Shown piece by piece: positions 13,247 through 14,935 of a stretch of 14,935 bases of DNA (its first letter is position 1; the number at the start of each line of letters is the position of its first letter). Source of the DNA: CAZWCX01 sp964632945 (lineage in GTDB: Bacteria > Planctomycetota > MHYJ01 > WSZJ01 > CAZWCX01); assembly GCA_964632945.1 (NCBI GenBank), contig CAZWCX010000153.1, forward strand, positions 1-14,935. Reading direction: 5' to 3'. The translations under genes were made by a program, and so were the position numbers. The notes beneath the pieces were generated by a model. The model was not told where the DNA came from. It worked only from the letters and a program-made list of their open reading frames with translations, and made no database searches.

Positions 13247-14740
13247 CTAGCTCCCCGTCCCGGACTTCGAATTCGGCGAAGAGCCGGATCCGGGCGACGA
13301 TTCCGACCGAGCTTTTTCCAGCAATTTGACCAATTCGTCCATCTTGGCCCGACCCTTCTTGTCCGTGCCCGGCAGGGCATTGAAAACCTCTTTCGCTTTG
13401 TCCAGGATCGCGTCCCAATTCACCTTCTCACTCCCCGGCGAGACCGAGCCCCCGCCCTTGCTCTCCTTCTCCTTTCTCACCGCCTCCTCGAGCGACGCGA
13501 GCCGAGGTTCCAGCTTGCCGAGGGCCGAGTGGATCGATCGCTCCATCCGAGTCGCCCCCGCCTCGTGCAGTTCCCCCACTCCTTTCCGGACCTCGATGAG
13601 ATCCCGCCTGCACGTCTCCAGCAGCTCGCGGATCCCGTTGAGCTCGTCGGTCAACCTCCGGGACAGACCGTCGATCGAGTTTCCGGACCTGGCCAGTCCC
13701 TCGCGCGAGTCCTTGCCTCCCTCCACCAAGAGTCGGTGCAACCGCTCCTCCCTTTCATCCTGCGCGGCCCCTTGTTTGTCGATCCGGTTCTCGAGATCCA
13801 TGCGCCACTGTTCGGAGCGGCGCGCTTCCTCCTCGGCGTTGGCGCGGAGCGTGTTTCCCACGCCGAGTCCGAAGACGCACTGGAGAAGCAGAAGAACGGC
13901 GAGCAGGACCAGGATCGCGCGATGCATGAGAGAAGCCTCCTTGGGGACGACCGTTCGACGGGGAACCGCGTCCACGATCGGGGGTGCCGACGCGGGGTGC
14001 CGACGCCGGGCGGTCGGGAGCGGGGAAGGCGACGCGTCACGGCGGGCCACGGCCGGCGGTTCCTCCCACCGGCCATCCGGCTGGAGGAAGACGCGCCGAT
14101 GGGAAACTTGCACCGAGGTATGTTCCGGCGCGAGGCAAAGGAGTCTCACCTTCAGTCCATCGGTGAGGGCCCCGAACGCCAGGGTCATGCCGGCGCGCTC
14201 CGCAGGGGGGAGTTCCTGCAGGAAGCGACACACGTGACCGAGGTCGAGCATGCCGGGAGGGGCGACCACGGTGGCGTCCGGGGTTGCGCGAATCGCCTCG
14301 AGCGCCCGGCGGACCGCCGGTTGGACGAGACCAGGGTCGTCGGGCAGGCCCGGATCGACGTTCACCCCGATCGGTCCCCGGCCGGCCCGGAGTTCCCACC
14401 TGGAAGCGTCGGTCACGATCGGATGCCACACGGGGGCGAGCCGGTCCGACCACTCGCCGGCCGAAGCCAGCAACGTGGCGAAGCGCAGCGACGGGCGTCC
14501 ATCGGCATCCGTCGGTCCGCGCAGGATGCGCGTCAAGGCAACGACCTCGCGGCGGCCCGGGACGGGTTCGATCCAGAACGCCGGCGCAACCGCCAGGGCG
14601 TCCAGGTAGCCGGGGTCGTTGGACTGTCCCCACGTGAACCGTTCCAGCGGCCGGGCGAGGCCCTCATCGACGCCGTCGCTGGCCGCCAGGGTGCGGTATC
14701 CCGCGCCGTCGCTGCCGAACAGGTGCCAGGGCAAGTCCAT
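13247..14740 (-). CDS. Single-pass membrane protein: GAP1-N-like N-terminal domain plus coiled coil
   Basis: The 497 residues have three parts. Residues 1-225 are a soluble domain starting MDLPWHLFGSDGAGYRTLAA, with LRFATLLASAGEW and LVQPAVRRALEAI. The WHLFGSDGAGYRTLAxS opening reminds me of the GAP1-N domain of GTPase-associated proteins in bacterial conflict systems; this is recall by pattern and tentative. Residues 226-270 are a Pro/Arg/Ser linker. One membrane helix spans about 275-296, followed by a charged coiled coil (about 300-425) and a short C-terminal helical part with a Ser/Gly tail. Basic residues before the helix suggest that the N-terminal domain is cytosolic and the coiled coil outside. 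ATG 14740 is chosen over 14773 because GGAGAAGGA lies 4 nt upstream. The zinc-ribbon protease gene follows after two bases. Confidence 0.75.
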   Translation of the reverse strand: MDLPWHLFGSDGAGYRTLAASDGVDEGLARPLERFTWGQSNDPGYLDALAVAPAFWIEPVPGRREVVALTRILRGPTDADGRPSLRFATLLASAGEWSDRLAPVWHPIVTDASRWELRAGRGPIGVNVDPGLPDDPGLVQPAVRRALEAIRATPDATVVAPPGMLDLGHVCRFLQELPPAERAGMTLAFGALTDGLKVRLLCLAPEHTSVQVSHRRVFLQPDGRWEEPPAVARRDASPSPLPTARRRHPASAPPIVDAVPRRTVVPKEASLMHRAILVLLAVLLLLQCVFGLGVGNTLRANAEEEARRSEQWRMDLENRIDKQGAAQDEREERLHRLLVEGGKDSREGLARSGNSIDGLSRRLTDELNGIRELLETCRRDLIEVRKGVGELHEAGATRMERSIHSALGKLEPRLASLEEAVRKEKESKGGGSVSPGSEKVNWDAILDKAKEVFNALPGTDKKGRAKMDELVKLLEKARSESSPGSGSSPNSKSGTGS

Positions 14741-14777
14741 GCCGTCCTTCTCCGCGCCGCGGTCGCGGCGCAACTAC

Positions 14778-14888
14778 CTAGTGGACCTTCAAACTTGATT
14801 CAGGGGGTCGCTACCCCTGCCGATGGGGCGTTTCTCCACACTTGGGCGGCGTAGCGAACCGATGGTTTCAATGTTGAAGACCCACTAG
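14778..14888. repeat. 111-bp nested palindrome, MITE-like
   Basis: Imperfect terminal inverted repeats (CTAGTGG with CCACTAG, about 16 of 20 matching at 14779-14798 and 14868-14887) enclose a second pair (14805-14814 with 14851-14860, 9 of 10) and a small CCCC/GGGG stem (14814-14817 with 14825-14828). The stretch is AT-richer than its surroundings and contains no gene. It has the form of a miniature inverted-repeat element or a mobile-element end. No clear target duplication is visible. Confidence 0.5.
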
Positions 14889-14890
14889 CC

Positions 14891-14934
14891 CGGATTATTC
14901 ATGAAGCCGCGCCAGCGGCTTCGTGAAAAATCCG
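14891..14934. repeat. 44-bp near-perfect inverted repeat at the window edge
   Basis: Two 20-nt arms (14891-14910 and 14915-14934) match at 18 of 20 positions around a 4-nt spacer. It is separated from the preceding nested palindrome by only two bases. It could be a terminator-like hairpin, but the arms and lack of a run of T outside the stem fit a mobile-element end better. The sequence recalls ends of IS1380-type elements, a weak memory-based impression. Confidence 0.45.
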
Positions 14935-14935
14935 C

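Noticed and set aside
11472..13250. A plus-strand open frame of about 590 codons
   Set aside because: It is antisense to the secreted protein and the serine protease; no recognisable domain.
14741..14880. A sigma70 promoter for the GAP1-like gene inside the palindromic region
   Set aside because: The best spaced hexamer pair matches the -35 at only three positions; not better than chance.
1..14935. CRISPR arrays, tRNA or rRNA genes
   Set aside because: No regularly spaced direct repeats, tRNA-like cloverleaf or rRNA segments were seen.

Overview
The window is GC-rich and reads as chromosomal core DNA from a Planctomycetota-like bacterium. That placement is an inference. It rests on a class 1B PyrD, a MiaE diiron hydroxylase, an L2 carrying HPMGGGEG instead of HPHGGGEG, and membrane proteins that pair a zinc ribbon with a trypsin-like domain. 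Nearly all genes lie on the minus strand; the one clear plus-strand gene is a small lipoprotein.

Left part (1-1502): the window opens inside secA (minus), cut at the Walker A motif. A spacer with divergent promoters follows, then a plus-strand glycine-zipper lipoprotein with its own promoter and a very clean rho-independent terminator. A gene-free stretch separates it from pyrD, which faces it.

Centre (1503-8550), transcribed right to left: a strong sigma70-type promoter and a leader of about 165 nt precede rpsJ-rplD-rplW-rplB-rpsS-rplV-rpsC-rplP-rpmC. After a perfect GC hairpin come dksA, lspA and pyrD. This is the S10 ribosomal protein cluster with two departures from the textbook order: rplC (L3) is missing between rpsJ and rplD, and rpsQ (S17) does not follow rpmC. 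rplP starts inside the end of rpsC.

Right-centre (8551-10925): a compact operon of a class I/II PLP aminotransferase, miaE and a DUF167/YggU protein, apparently from its own promoter. Upstream of it, 10926-11909 encodes a secreted protein of a conserved family I cannot assign a function to.

Right (12066-14935): a two-gene operon. The first gene encodes a 497-residue protein with a soluble N-terminal domain resembling GAP1-N of GTPase-associated conflict systems (tentative), one membrane helix and a coiled coil. The second encodes a zinc-ribbon/membrane-helix/trypsin-like serine protease with an intact His-Asp-Ser triad. Both probably have a cytosolic sensor-like N-terminus and an extracytoplasmic C-terminal part. 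This pair is the best candidate here for an undescribed system. Beyond it the window ends in AT-richer, strongly palindromic DNA that looks like a MITE or the end of a mobile element.
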